A stretch of DNA of 64,000 nucleotides from Diaporthe sp. PMI_573 (GCA_021399435.1 JAJTUP010000045.1:372001-436000), one strand, 5' to 3'. Counted from the stretch's first letter, positions 30,004 to 42,396 are shown. The notes: a model not told the origin generated them from the letters alone. A program made the numbers and translations.

Positions 30004-32395
30004 ATGGCAGACCCACTGCGGTCGAAAATCATTGAGGAAAATCCGATTGGGAACGGCCTCGATGCTTTTCGCGCTTTATACAAATCGGTCTGTAAGGACA
30101 AGAGGATCCCGTGCACGCCAGACGCGCTCGGTCAACTCGGCCTCGAAGGTATGGCCAGCCACCTTCGCTGTATATGCTTCTCTGACTGTTATGCTAGATC
30201 TCCGGAAACTCGTACTAGCCTTTCTATCGGCGGCGCAAAACTTTCCTGCCGCCCGCCTGCTACCTGCGAGGGCGGTTCGCGGCACCCTCCGAAGCGACCT
30301 TCTGCGACTTGAGCTCTCCCTCGACTCTGACGACTACGACCTCGACCGCGTCACACCTCTCCTGAAAGCAGCGCTTGCCGACGATTCAGAGGATGCGCTC
30401 ATCTGGGACCGAGTGTACAGCGCCGTCACAGAATCCACTCCACCGCCCCGACCGGTAGCGTCCTCTCTTCAGCAAACCCCGTGGCTGCGCAACACCAGCA
30501 GCTTCGCCAACTCATCTGAACATCGCAAATATGTGGATAACGTGCTTAAGGAGGAGCTCGGCCCTATGTATGTCGACCTCCCGGACTTTCACGAGACCTA
30601 CTTTGGCGACGTACCGAACCTTGAGACCGCGTCGAAGACCTTCTTCGGAGAATGTTCCCAAGGCAGCAACCCGCTCTTCAACAACGGCTGGACGAAATGG
30701 CCGAGAGAAGCGAAACAAGATGATGTACTAAGCTGGTTCGCGGACTTCAGCGAGAAGCTCGCGGCGTTTGCAGAGCGCTACGGGCTAACGCCAACACGCC
30801 GACGAAGACCCTTAGCGAAGCCTGATAAACCGATCGACGGCTCTGTCGGCAAACGAAAGATGGACGTCGGCTTCGTGAACGACCCTACAGCAAACAAAGA
30901 CTCGAGGTGCCACTGGGACCAAATCCTGATTCCTGGAGAACTGAAGAGCAACCCATCCGCCGATATACCGTCAGAGGCGCGGCTTGACCTCGGCAGATAC
31001 GCGAGGGAAGTGTTTGGTGCGCAGGGCAACCGCCGCTTTGTTCTGGGTTTTACCCTCTGCGGATCTCTCATGAGGGTATGGGCTTTTGATCGGCTTGGGG
31101 GCATTGCCTCGGAACTATTCGACATCAACACGGACGGGCTGCGGTTTGTGTCTACGATCCTCGGGTTCCTCTGGATGAGCGACGAGCAGCTTGGGTTCGA
31201 CCCAACAATTATAACGGCAAACGGGCAACAGTTCATCGAGATCGAACGGGAGGGTCGGAAAGAACGGCTTGTCCTTGAAAAGGTAATGAAACCTGCACGC
31301 TGCATTGCCGGCCGTGCGACGACTTGCTGGAGAGCCCATCGCGAAGCGGACCCGCACACCCCGATCGTTGTCAAAGACTCGTGGCAATACGTGGAGCGCG
31401 AGCAGGAGGGCAAGTTGCTTCGGGAGGCGACCGACAAGGGTGTGGTCCACGTGGCCCGGTATTATTACCACGAGACCGTTCAGGTACGGGGTGCGGATGA
31501 TGATGTTCGAGGCAATGTTCGCAAGGAATTGGATGTCACGAAGGCTACGAACTACCGGCGGGACCGATCGGCACTTGCGCCAAGCACGGGTGCGGCAGTC
31601 ACACTACGGGGAGGTCGAAGTAGCAGCATCGCTGGCGCGAAGAGGTCGTCCAGCCAAGCTGGTGCCCCTCTGCCGCCCAGCAAGCGGGCCTGTTCTACAT
31701 CCCCGACCAAAACTGGCAGCGATCCGCTGCCAAATCGAGTACATCGGCGTGTCGTTCTTCGCGACTACGGAGTCCCTATCTACGAGGTGGGCTCTCGAGA
31801 AACGCTACTTACCGCGCTGGCCGACTGCATTAAAGGGCATGAGTCGCTGCGGCGACAAGCTGGCCTCCTTCACAGAGATATCTCGGTCGGCAACCTCATG
31901 ATCGACAAGGACAATCGCGGGTTCTTGATTGACTTGGATCTTGCCATTAAAGAGCAACGCCTTAGCGCCTCGGGAGCAAAGGGAAAGACGGGCACAAGGG
32001 CTTTCATGGCCATCGGGGCGCTTCTAGGCGAGCAGCATTCGTTCATGCACGACCTCGAGTCATTCTTCTGGGTGTTGTTCTGGATATGCATCCATTACAG
32101 TGGTCCGGGCGAAGCCATTGGCCCCACCGAGTATGAGAGCTGGAATTACGAGAGCGATGAGAAGTTGGTTGCGTCCAAAATTGGCGAGATTGCTGACGAG
32201 GAAGTTTTTCTTAAGAAGGCAGGTGAAAATTTCACATTACATTACCGACCATTGATCCCATGGGTCAACAGACTGCGGAGGGAGGTATTCCCAAACGGCG
32301 GGAGGTGGAAGAAGCTGGAGCCGGAGCTCTACTCCTCGATGAAGAAGACCCTTTGCGACGCCCTGAAGGACCTAGAGGTTTTTCAGATAGCATAG
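30004..32395 (+). CDS. FunK1-family protein kinase
   Basis: FunK1 kinases are a fungus-specific, lineage-expanded family of eukaryotic-like Ser/Thr kinases, often in accessory genomic regions. The model has exon 1 at 30004-30148 (MADPLRSKIIEENPIG), a 49-bp intron (30149-30197, GTATGG...GCTAG) and exon 2 at 30198-32395, giving 780 residues; the phases join as GLEDLRKLV. The N-terminal half carries FunK1-specific motifs (WDQILIPGELK, GFTLCGSLMRVWAFDR). The catalytic loop is LLHRDISVGNLMID (near residue 606), and the metal-binding triad is FLIDLDLA, with DLD in place of DFG as usual in this family. The activation segment GTRAFMAIGAL and the C-lobe HDLESFFWVLFWI follow. The Ser/Lys-rich linker SIAGAKRSSSQAG precedes the catalytic region. 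The frame is intact, so it is probably functional. Confidence 0.92.
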
Positions 32396-32606
32396 TATTA
32401 TAGGTCGCATTTTCTAATGATTACATTTGCCCACAGACATGCACTTGATCCGTTGAATAGGGAGGAAACTGTGTATAGACGGGTTTAGTCATCGGGTGGG
32501 CGACAGGCTCCACATCCATAGCGCTTGCCGCACTACGCGACCCTCTTGTTAGTCAACGGCGTTGAGGAAGTTAAGGAGCAGACGCGCGTACCAGCCTCGC
32601 CGTGTT

Positions 32607-34249
32607 CTATCCTGAGCCTCGGGTTCCGACCCTCGGATGACACCCGTAAGTCTGATACCAGACTTTGCAGACGGTCTCACGCCAATCCGGGCCGTATTCA
32701 GCCTCCCAAATACCCGCAATCTCACTCGAAACATCCTCGCTCACATCTCTCCACTCCGCTCCCTGCATCTTGTCTGCGTGTCTCGCCAACGTCGTGATGT
32801 CGAAGCAGTGCCCTGCTCACACTCCCCTGGAGATGTTTGACGTATCGTGCATACTGATACATGACGATGTTGACCAACAGATGCGTGACGCTGTACAGGT
32901 TCCGCAGGCAGGTCGTGAGACGCCGATGGGAGGAAGGCCTCTTGTCTTAGCGTACTCCTTGTACCAGTGGATGATAAGGATGATTCACAGTGCGCTTTCG
33001 GCGGCGGCCGGAAGGAAAGGTTCAGTTGTGAAGGAGTATGGGAAAAGATGACCGACTCGGATATGCGTTTCATCATATTGGCACTGGATCCGGGGTAGCC
33101 CCCAGTAACTTGCTCTGAAAACCTTCTCCAATAGTCCTTAAGGCCGTCTTGTAACTCTCGATCTTTGTAGAGTCTGTCACCTTTGTTGCAGATGAAGGAC
33201 ATATGGAGAAGATTCTGCGAGTCATGTTGGAGGCTTTTCTTGATGTCATCTTCAGCCTCTCGGTGGCGACGGGTGACCGCTCCGAGACAGAAGCAGCTGT
33301 ACAACATGCTTCTGAGTGGAGTACTAGTGATATTATTTTGTATCTGTTGAAAAATGCTCGGATCGTCTTTGTCCTCCTCATCCTCATCCTCGTCCTCGCG
33401 GGGCTGCGCCCCGCCTGAAACAGGAGGTGTATCGGGTCCCTCTTGATTCGGTACTGATCCCTCTGTTTCGCGAAGTTGTTGCTCTACGGACTCGGTCAGA
33501 TCGACCCCGTCCTCTTCCGTGGGGTCAACTTGTTTCAAGGACGTCGTGGTTGGCTGTCTGTCATGGACGGTGGGTTCGCCTTGCAAGAAGTGGAGGGCCC
33601 ACGCCACAGCTCGGGGTGCTCGCATGAGCTCGTGCCAGGTGTCTTGGGCGTTTGACAGCGCCGCCACAGCGGTGATGATTTGTTTCTTCACCGCAAGTTC
33701 CAAGGCCCCCGATTTGTGCGCTACCTCCATGTAGCTCAGCCACTCGTTTACCATGTTGCCGAAGTATCGCAGCAGTGTCCGTGTTGTGTATAACAATAGG
33801 CTTGTGAGTTCGAGGTAGACTTTTGTGGGGTTATAAATTGCTTCGCTTGGTCTCGTCGTGTTGGTGTTGTCTGCGGCGGCTGAGGCCTGTGTTTCGACGT
33901 CTTTCTGCAATTTCTTCACTCTACTGAGAGCATCACCACCATCTATGTCAGCCGAGGGCAACTTGGCCCAGACCACGGCTGCCCATCCCTTGATCTGCTC
34001 TAGCTGGTTTAGGCTGTGCCTCATTTCCAGGAAGCCTTTGAGTTTGTCAGGTGTTCTCCCCTGGTTGGTGGTCGCGGTCCAAAGTTCCTCGAGGCTGGGC
34101 TCCATGCGGTCACGCTCTTGAATTTCCGTGGCAAATATGACATCCTGTAGCGGGTTACGGGAGTTCGCCGCGCCTTTGACGTGCTGTAATGCCCGGCGGA
34201 TATCTCGTGCACTGGAATTCGCCGCTGGTGTACCGACCAAGACTGTCAA
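32607..34249 (-). pseudogene. Decayed gene for large hypothetical protein
   Basis: The main frame (34249-32741) encodes MTVLVGTPAANSSARDIRRA and continues with long helical segments and an acidic stretch (REDEDEDEEDKDD). Near 33000 the likely protein changes frame: another frame reads IILIIHWYKEYAKTR after a TGA that replaces an expected Trp codon. A third frame then reads LRNLYSVTHLLVNIVMYQYA, and 32789-32607 reads EWRDVSEDVSSEIAGIWE. At least one nonsense codon and two frame changes indicate decay. No family assigned; the start, helical character and basic-acidic blocks are all that can be said. Confidence 0.5.
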
Positions 34250-34379
34250 CCGCGGTGAAATCGATGGTGGCCTTGGGGTGCCCGTCAGGACGCGTTGTCC
34301 TCATAGCATCCTCGTCCGGCCATGATATTTTCATGTAGCTCGTCCTTCTAGATAAAATCTTTTCCACTATTTATTATAA

Positions 34380-35640
34380 CTACATGTCCCCCCCCCCGCC
34401 TTTTCTGCACCCGGGCAGACAGAGCGGGGTAGGAATATCACGCACAAAAAATGTGAACCCGGGAGTCGAAGCAGCACCAAGGCTGTGCGGAGGTTCTCAA
34501 AATTTCCGTCCCGACAGATCGGTAGCGATGTTAGAGCGCAGCGAATAATTGGATAGTCTCATGGCTAATCTGGAGTATCCCCTCCAGGAGTCATTAGCAG
34601 CTGCAGACCTTACACCTGTTGGTTGGTGTTTAGTAGATTTATCCCGTATAGCCTAGAACCTGCGGCGCGTGATGAAAGTCTGGCCATATTTCGACCATAC
34701 TGGCCTCGTTGTAGCTGCCTTCGAGAGCAAGGTACCGGTGCCGTGCCGTCGGCTTACCGCAGCAGATGGTGCGGTACCCCCACGTCCTGCCGCCGCCGTG
34801 CTCGGCCGCGAGTTCCGCATCTTGAACCAGGCGTCGGCGTTAATAATAGGAGTAGTTAATACGTTTACACTAAATACTACGTTTAACAGTACGTTTTAGC
34901 TTAAACTCGTCGCCTTTACTTTGATAGGCTGTAGCATGTCTTGTATGGCTTGATTAGTTACAAGTTCCTTGTTGTGCGGTGACAGAGACAAGTCTGGTGA
35001 GCCTCGGTTGTGACAACTGTTGAGTCTAAGGTCCGGAGACGTAATAGTTGAGGTATTTAATATCTGTCTCGATATCCGTGAATTGTTTATGTCTATGTCG
35101 AGAACCATGAGGCAAGAATACGATGTTTAGGCGGTTAAGGGGATATGAAATTTAATTATGACCTGGCCCCTTTCTCAATCTGCTTGGCCATCTTTTGTCT
35201 GCACCATTGCCTCCTACTCCTACCTTACTTTAAGATACCTATCCTTGACTTAGTAAACTAACGACTTCTAGCTGACCAGCCAGACCCACCAGCACTCCCA
35301 TCACCGCAGCGTCGTCATCAAAGGAAGCCACCTTATGCAATGTATGACTTGCGAGTACAGTCATACCCCCTCTCGGACGGTATGAGACGGTTACCATTCT
35401 CTGTAAGCCCTGAATCCCTGGCCTTCATTCGGTGTATTGCCCCCTTACCCTTAAGGCATATTGGCCTTTCTGTGATTGATCCTGGCCCCTGAATCCCTGG
35501 GATTCGTTCATTCTAGCCGCACTTTGCCCCTCCTTATTATCGTCAGTCATCCTCATTCCCACAAAACCTCAGAAATTAAGTAAAATTGTTCCCCCTCCCC
35601 CGATAAGGCAGAAATTCGAATCCTAGCATCCACACGTTTC
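34380..35640. other. Gene-free AT/GC-mosaic spacer
   Basis: Contains a C10 run (about 34386), TACGTTTA-type repeats around 34860-34900 and a direct repeat CCCTGAATCCCTGG (about 35407 and 35486). No coding sequence recognised. Confidence 0.4.
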
Positions 35641-35647
35641 GAAGCAA

Positions 35648-37174
35648 CTACTGGCCTTGAACAAACACAACCAGAACAGCCGAGAACCTAGATTGGACAT
35701 CGCAGTTAGCTGATGTCCCCAAGAACCTACGATGGAACTATACTCACGCTGCAGCAGCCATGAAGATCTGCACTCTCGAGATCTCGCTCGTAAACACCGA
35801 CAACCCCATCGAAAACAACATCGTGAAGCCACCGATCCAGAGCAGCTTATGCAACGTTGTATCCGCCGTGGTCAGCACTGCAATGGCTCCCGTGGGCAGC
35901 AAGCAGGCGACGACGGTGGCGAAGAACGAAGTGATCTTGCTCACGATTCTTTCGGATACGAGAGTGATATTCATCTGAGGACGAACTTTATCAGTGACCG
36001 ATTGTTGCGGACATTAGTGTGGTTCCCCATCCTTACCAACCTTGGATCCTCCTCTACTTCCTCCTTCTTGTCCGTCTGCTGCCCCACTTGCTTTTCCAGT
36101 TCAACATGCTGGACCTTCAGCTTGCCAGTCGAAGACGACCCGTCCTTCTTCCGAGCCGCAGCGCATGTGATGCGATTCCAGAAGAAGACGGTCCATGGAA
36201 TGGCGTCATAGACGATCCAGCGGGCAACGGTGTCGACTTTCTTGTGGCGGCCTGGAGCGACGAGATCCGACCTGGTCTGGGGTGTCTTCTTCTTCCAGAA
36301 CATGATGATGGAAAGCACGCCGTGCCCGAGTTTTTGGAAGAGCTGCACGAGAGTTGGGTCTCCTTTCGGCGGCGTGTACAGCTTTCCCCAGATGTCGCTG
36401 CCGCAATTGCCGATGCAGAAGTCTCCGTAATCGGGCTTGATGACCCACTTGACTAATTCGGCCATGTTGCGGCTGTTTGGCTCGGGCAGGGCGGAGATCT
36501 GTGAGTATTGAAGGAGGGCTTCGTCTGTTGGGGGTGACGTGAAGAGCAAATCAGCACATGTCTAGCCTGCCTTGTCGAGAGGAGAAGGTAAATAGAATAG
36601 AATAGGTACTCGTCTTACTGTAGTCATGCAGACACCTCCGCAGTTTCAGCACTAGTTTCCACTGCTCAGCCCGGTTAGGTTTGGAGTTGGCCTCGGGGCC
36701 CGAGCTGCTGCCACTTCGGAGCATCTTCTCTGCATCTTTGTAGTACTCTCTTTCGGGACTGGGAGGCGGCTGAGCCCCGTCATACTTCTCCTGGTCCTCG
36801 AGATCTATTCTTATGGTTTCCAGCTCGACCTGGTAGTACAGGAGGTTTTTGATGTTGAGTTCTCGAAAGCGGGAAAAGGCCTCGAAGCCGGGCTGTTCCT
36901 CCATCAGCTTGGCCAGGAGAGGCCAGCCGTTTTTCCTATTGCTGTTGTCTTTAATGTGCTGTGCTAGGTTAGCATGAGACAGACTTGCTCCGCCAGATGA
37001 TCTGTTATTGTTGTTCCACAGTGTTTTTGATGATCCGGCCGTGTTGAAGCTGTCTCCAGAGTGCGCACTTTTGGGACCGGGATTTGAACCGGAAACTGAG
37101 GAGCCATTACGAGAGTGAGTGGCGATGGACATGGTGTCTTCGAGGATCGATCTGGGAGTCGACCTGGAAGCCAT
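35648..37174 (-). CDS. DUF6594 membrane protein, four exons
   Basis: DUF6594 proteins are fungal proteins of unknown function with a soluble N-terminal part and C-terminal membrane helices. Exons: 37174-36619, 36524-36037, 35974-35748 and 35687-35648; introns of 94, 62 and 60 bp; all phases agree, giving 436 residues. Family hallmarks are PGFEAFSRFRELNIKNLLYYQVEL, DYNEALLQYSQI (rebuilt across intron 1) and IWGKLYTPPKGD. There are three hydrophobic C-terminal segments: ITSFFATVVACLLPTGAIAV, LWIGGFTMLFSMGLSVF and AFSAVLVVFVQ. Start MASRST is chosen over MKCYEQ 22 codons upstream because the latter lies in a region without coding character. The Ser-rich N-terminus is probably disordered and cytosolic. 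Confidence 0.85.
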
Positions 37175-37705
37175 GATAACGACCTTGTGAGCTATCACGA
37201 TACCGCGATGGGTTGGTTCAGTTTGTTCGTAACACTTCAAGACCGGGGTTCCGTGTTTGTTTGTGTTGCGGAGCGAAGAGGTCGGGGTTCTTTGAATGCT
37301 TTTACCCCCTCTTTTTATGCCGTGGTTCCCTTGCGGCTCCGGGCGGGCTCATCGAGTGCCGAGTGCGTTAATGATAATGGTAGTCCAATGAAGCATGCAG
37401 GAGATTCTGCATGGTTCAGAAACGGCTCGCGATGCAGTCATGCATTGCATGCTGGCACTGCAGGAACTCCTTGAAGCTCAATAGGCCAAAACCCTAACCG
37501 ATGCATGCAGCCGTCACTTTAGAGTCTCTCCTATTTGCTGCCAAATATGTAGGTTTAGAGCAAACCCTCCTTCTCTGGAAACCGTCTGCACTGCCATAAC
37601 TGACGTGATCCGTGATTATCTCCTCACAACCAAGGTTTGAAGATGCGGAGGTGAAGAAATTAGGCAAGTGTGTGGAAAAGGCAGCAACATTCTTGCGTAT
37701 TAATA
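37175..37705. other. Upstream region of DUF6594 gene
   Basis: No gene. Contains clustered GCATGCA-type palindromes around 37390-37510 (ATGCATTGCATGC, GATGCATGCAG), which could be protein-binding sites. Confidence 0.35.
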
Positions 37706-37975
37706 CAGATGTCGCTGCAAATAGTCTTTGACGCCAAGGAGCATGGGGGGCTGTCTTGTCTAGGGGCTGCTCTACAACAAGTACTCAATGCATACCCCCA
37801 AAGGTTCCAAACAATAGCTGAAACTTTCTCCATCACCTCCCATCCGTAACAGAAGATGGTCTTTCATGTCTTATATACTTTGTAGGGTCTGTACAAAGGA
37901 AGAGATAACAGCAGCCCCCGATCAAGGTAACCCCCTCATGCTCTTAGCGTCAAAGACTTTTTGCAGCGACATCCG
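37706..37975. mobile_element. 270-bp MITE with TA target duplication
   Basis: The termini are inverted for about 43 bp with few mismatches: the left starts CAGATGTCGCTGCAAATAG and the right, reversed, starts CGGATGTCGCTGCAAAAAG; both continue into GTCTTTGACGC. TA flanks each end (37704-37705, 37976-37977), as for Tc1/mariner-type insertion. There is no internal ORF. Confidence 0.85.
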
Positions 37976-39960
37976 TACAAACACCGAAACCAAGAATAGA
38001 CAATGGAGATAAACACCTGTAGAAGCAGCAAATCTAGAATAATAAATTAAGGATAATAAAGTCCATTATAGTGAAAGCTGGAATACCGCAGGTTATAATA
38101 ATCAGAACTAGAATAACGAGGACTGGAACGGAATCAAGTGGCGTCTGATATGTCACGGTTGTTCACACGTGATAATTCGGGGTTGGACTCTTACCTCAGC
38201 AAAGCTCAGACCATGGCGACTGATACATGGGCGCCCAGGCGCTCAAATAAAGCTGCGCAGCCGGGTGCCCAGCGCCCAGGCCATTTCCAAGAGGAGTCTA
38301 GCGCCATAGGTCACGTTACTTTGACGAGGACCACATGTGACTTACTGATTAGGTATAGTCCGGTTCGTTGCCTTAGGCACGACCGTAATGGCCTGAGCTT
38401 GCTGGACTCCTCACTCTGACGAAAAGTGTGGAAACCCCAGGCCCAACTTTCAAAGCATCCCGTTGCGAAGGACCCGGTGTCGGCAAAGACAGATTTTGCT
38501 ACCATGCCAGCAAACTGTCAGGTTGATTCCATGGGATAACAAGGATGACCAAAGTCCGATGACCAACAGCATGGAAGATGGCTTACCTGTCACTTTCCTT
38601 AGTCGATGAGGTATTTTTTGGCCTCAGCCACTCAGAGGTTTAGAAGAAAAGTGCAGAAACTGATGTGGCACCGGGGACTTTCCGTTTCTGCTCCTTCTGT
38701 GCTCAGAGCCTCGTTCAGGACCTCCATGACAAGGGGGATGAGAAAAGTGTGGCATTCTGCAAGCTGATTAGCAGGGGTCCTTTCATGCTGTGCAACTATC
38801 AAGTGCTTCAGCTGTGGCTACCTCCATAGCTCTCGGCCTTTTAAACAATCCGAGAATTGATCCTTGCTTGAACGCATAGGGCAATGTCTTCGCCATATAT
38901 TTGATATGTAAGCCTCAGCCTTGCGCACATGTCTTTAGCCTCGATCCTTCTCATGCCTGCCTTTAAGCAGGTACAGAATCCAAAAGAGAGAAAAATCATC
39001 TTACGCTTCCCCAGTCCACGGACTAATGATAGCTTTAAATGTTCGCAGGCTTCTTTGCCATGTTTGTGCAAGTTTTCAAGTATTCACATCATGATCTATG
39101 ACAACCTGGAAATTTTGTGGGTGTCAGCTGCCAATCCCTTACTGTTTCCGGACGGAGCTAACAACGCCATAGAAGCCTGTCACAAGCTTCCTTTTTTTGG
39201 AGGTTTAACATGACATGATCTTTTGCCTGGACTCGGTGGTTATTCGGACACCTTGGGCGATGAAAACTAGGGCAAAATCCAGCCTTGGTCGCCCTCTTGC
39301 TTGGGGTAAATGGGGCACATGTTTCAATATTTCAGCCATCGACCACCCATGATCCTAAAAGTTCCTCGGCGGTGATGTGCCGTCTCCGCACCCCCAGAAA
39401 GTTCCTATGGCGCTCTCTCTTTGGGAGGGGCCCGCGACAAAGGCTGCTTCTCGGTCAATCTAACTCCGGATTGGGAAAGTGTAAGGTGACTCGGAGGCGA
39501 CACCGAGAATTGGAGGAGATACATCTCTCCGCGTTCAGCCTTGCAAACGGACGACTTCCACCCTAGACTTAACTAGGGTTTGGGGAAAATCCCAGGAGCA
39601 GCATCGATCATCGGACAGCCGGACTTGCAAGCCAACTTGGTTTTTGTGGCGGCGATGGCTGGTAAGCAACAACCCCAGCCCGTGAGCTTTCGGTGTGATG
39701 AGCCATGTAATTGGCTCCCTAACGACTTGACTTCAAACCTTAAAGACCCCAAAGAAGTAACGGATTTCCGCTAGGTCTTTGAGGTTCTTTAAGAGCGATG
39801 CTTCAAGAACAGAGAGGAAGCCCCCTCCCGGATCCCTCGCTACTGAACCTTCGGGACTCAACGCATCTGGGCATTACCTGGCCTCCGTCTATCAAGAACT
39901 CAAAATCGCAAACGTGGAGCCACCTCAAATTGCTCGGTAAGCCTGATCCCTGCTTGAATC
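37976..39960. other. No gene recognised
   Basis: Only short unconvincing ORFs. A minus-strand frame at 39071-38841 ends in a plausible peptide but has no domain. Confidence 0.4.
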
Positions 39961-39968
39961 TCTCTCTC

Positions 39969-40007
39969 AAGCAGCAGCAGCAGCAGCAACAACAACAACA
40001 ACAACAA
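39969..40007 (+). repeat. (CAG)n(CAA)n microsatellite
   Basis: Six CAG/GCA units are followed by six CAA units. In one frame this reads as poly-Gln, but the frame has no other coding support. Confidence 0.9.
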
Positions 40008-40047
40008 TTGGCGAAATACCTAGCGTGCGTGCAACCACCCCGACACC

Positions 40048-40495
40048 ATGCCGAAAGACAACCCAGCCACGATCTTGACACTTGGTGTCCCGGGGGTTGG
40101 TAAGATACTTCTCTACCTATCACATTAGCGCACTCTAAAGCCCAGAGTAACCTAATGCCATTCTTGTACGTGTGACAGATCCCCTCGAGGCCTCGATTGA
40201 GCGAGAAGCATGGAGCGACGAGGTGCGCAGGCTCGAGGGGATGATTGAGCGCCTATTACACAGGGGCATCAAGGACAATCGCGTCGAAGACTACCAGGTT
40301 CAAATGGAGAAGGCCGCCTTGGAGCTGGAAGCCTGGGACTTCAAGCGTGCCCTTGATGATCCTGACGGGTTTGCGAACGCGACCCTCCAGCGCCGATTCG
40401 AGGATGCCAAAAGCAAGGTTGAGGAGTTCATGAAGAAGAAGAGCGAGGGAACCGTTTCCGGATCGGACAAGAGCAGCAGCGTTCCGGGTTCTTAA
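40048..40495 (+). CDS. Small two-exon helical protein
   Basis: Spliced model: exons 40048-40099 and 40179-40495, with a 79-bp intron (GTAAGA...GTGACAG), give 122 residues: MPKDNPATILTLGVPGV joined to DPLEASIEREAW. The rest is charged and helical (VRRLEGMIERLLHRG, FEDAKSKVEEFMKKKSEG), with likely coiled-coil character and a Ser-rich tail. No family recognised. The unspliced DNA at the donor reads LGVPGVGK, a P-loop-like peptide, so this may be the shrunken relic of a P-loop GTPase gene whose start and end were joined. Confidence 0.5.
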
Positions 40496-41025
40496 TGAGG
40501 GACTGAATACTACTTATCTGTCGGGTTGAGTAGGTAGTAATGGGTCCCCAAGACGAATTATTCGGTGTTGCTGGGCTTGATTGGAAGTTCCTACCCACAC
40601 TTCTTGCTTATTTTTCGTCGGTTTCAACAACCGACCGAGCCAACACACGCTGCCTTCCCTTTCTTCGCTTCTTTTTCGCAGGGCAAACATTGCTGTTGGC
40701 AGTTTCCCGTCGGTTTACAACAACCGATTTGCGTGACTTTGCGGTTGGCGGTCTCCATTACCCTTGGTCCGGGTGGCATTTTGATGTTGCTCCGTTGGTG
40801 GCTGTCGGTCATTTTCATGAATACAAGACTACAACTACCTATCACTTCACTTAGAGTGGGTAGCTACTACAAGAAACTCCTGGGTTTATGATCCGAGAGT
40901 ACAGAATTCACACTCCGTTGCTCACAAGTTCAAACTCTCATCAGCACTGTATCATAAGAAGATACATTGCTTCTTAAGAATGTCTTTATAACTTGGTTGA
41001 CTTGGTACACTTCGTTATACTGACT

Positions 41026-42243
41026 ATGGAGGACGACCTGGGTATCTTCCGGCCCGAGCATCCCGATTATTTTGCCCAGCACCCGGATCATCGCTGGGAT
41101 GCTGGGAAACTCGGACTGGATCTCGACGATGTGTTCACCACTCTCCCTAAGCAATTCAACCTGATGGTGATCCCGATTCTCGACCGCGAATCGTTCCGAC
41201 TAGAAACACAACACGTCGCTTCCATCGCCAACGAATGCGCCGAATTCTACGAGCTGCTCCAAAGCCGACTGGAGGCCAGGCGGAAAGAACAAATCAAGAT
41301 GATGATGCGCGCACTCTTGCGTCTTGCTAGCGACCCGGAGCAGATAGAGTTGCCCGACCGGATGGCTAGACATTGGGGGCACGCCATGCACATTGCCCGC
41401 TCCAAGTCCTTCGACGCCATCGTCCGCTTCCTTGCCGGCTTCCTCCGCGACGAGGAGCCCGAGGACCGCGTCGCCACTTTGGCTGCCGATCAGCACGACC
41501 ACTTGATGCACCAACCGGACGCAGCATCCCCGGTCAAGGGTGGCGAGAACGCTTCTACCGGCCCGCCCCCCGAGATATTCTCACAGCTATCTTCTAGTAG
41601 CTCAACCGTGGACCACAGTGAAAGGACAAGCACGGCTAGCAGTACGCAAACGCGGAAGAGATCACACACACCAGCAACCGCGAACGCCGACGAAGACGAA
41701 GACGAAGCGCGACCCACCAAGAAGATACGATTCGCCGATGACATGGTTGAGCCAAGGACGGCACCGTCATCGCGCAGGCCAATATCACCCCGACCCAGAC
41801 GAGTTCCCAAAGGCCAGCTACCATCAATACCTCAGCATTCTATATCGACAGAACCGCGTACTACGACGGCTCCCTCACCCTCAGTAGGATCGCGGCACCG
41901 TGCTGATGAAGCTAGCATTGGCAATCCGACCGAACAGTGCGGTAACATGAGCACGGCTCCGCAAATACACCTGGGAAACAGCGGGCAGCACACAGAATCT
42001 GGGTCGGTACATCCGAACGAGAAAGACGAAAGAAATAACAACACAAGAGACATGCACGACAATAGGCTGGCTGCGACTGGACCTGAGACTTCACAAGGCA
42101 GCTGCCGTCCAAGGCCGCGCAAGGGCAAACCACCATCAGCCAGTCCATACACCAAGCACAGCAGCAAAATACAAAAGTCCACCATATTACGACCAGACCG
42201 GACAGCATCATGGAGATTCCTATCCCCAGATCTTCTGGCATAA
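41026..42243 (+). CDS. Hypothetical protein with helical N-terminus and disordered tail
   Basis: Start MEDDLGIFRPEHPDYF (41026); a Met 33 bases upstream is possible. The first ~170 residues are helical and well composed (FYELLQSRLEARRKEQIKMM, FDAIVRFLAGFLRDEE). The remaining ~230 are Ser/Thr/Pro-rich and contain an acidic block (DEDEDEARPTKKIRF) with a nuclear-localisation-like KK-R cluster. About 405 residues, no intron needed. Family not recognised; the composition suggests a nuclear protein. Confidence 0.6.
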   Translation: MEDDLGIFRPEHPDYFAQHPDHRWDAGKLGLDLDDVFTTLPKQFNLMVIPILDRESFRLETQHVASIANECAEFYELLQSRLEARRKEQIKMMMRALLRLASDPEQIELPDRMARHWGHAMHIARSKSFDAIVRFLAGFLRDEEPEDRVATLAADQHDHLMHQPDAASPVKGGENASTGPPPEIFSQLSSSSSTVDHSERTSTASSTQTRKRSHTPATANADEDEDEARPTKKIRFADDMVEPRTAPSSRRPISPRPRRVPKGQLPSIPQHSISTEPRTTTAPSPSVGSRHRADEASIGNPTEQCGNMSTAPQIHLGNSGQHTESGSVHPNEKDERNNNTRDMHDNRLAATGPETSQGSCRPRPRKGKPPSASPYTKHSSKIQKSTILRPDRTASWRFLSPDLLA

Positions 42244-42396
42244 CGTCTCCAGTCTCAGTTGTAGCGCCACGGTCCTCAGCCGTTGTGTAGTGAGCAGTGT
42301 TCATCTCCTCGTCCACAGTAGGCTCTGCGTGATGTGCGCAGGCGCGAATTGCAGCTGTAACTCGTGTCTGTGTCCATCTGGAAAGCTCTTCGGTAT

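Noticed and set aside
39798..40103. Poly-Gln ORF
   Set aside because: The Gln run is a CAG/CAA microsatellite; flanking residues have no coding character and the real small gene at 40048 uses another frame.
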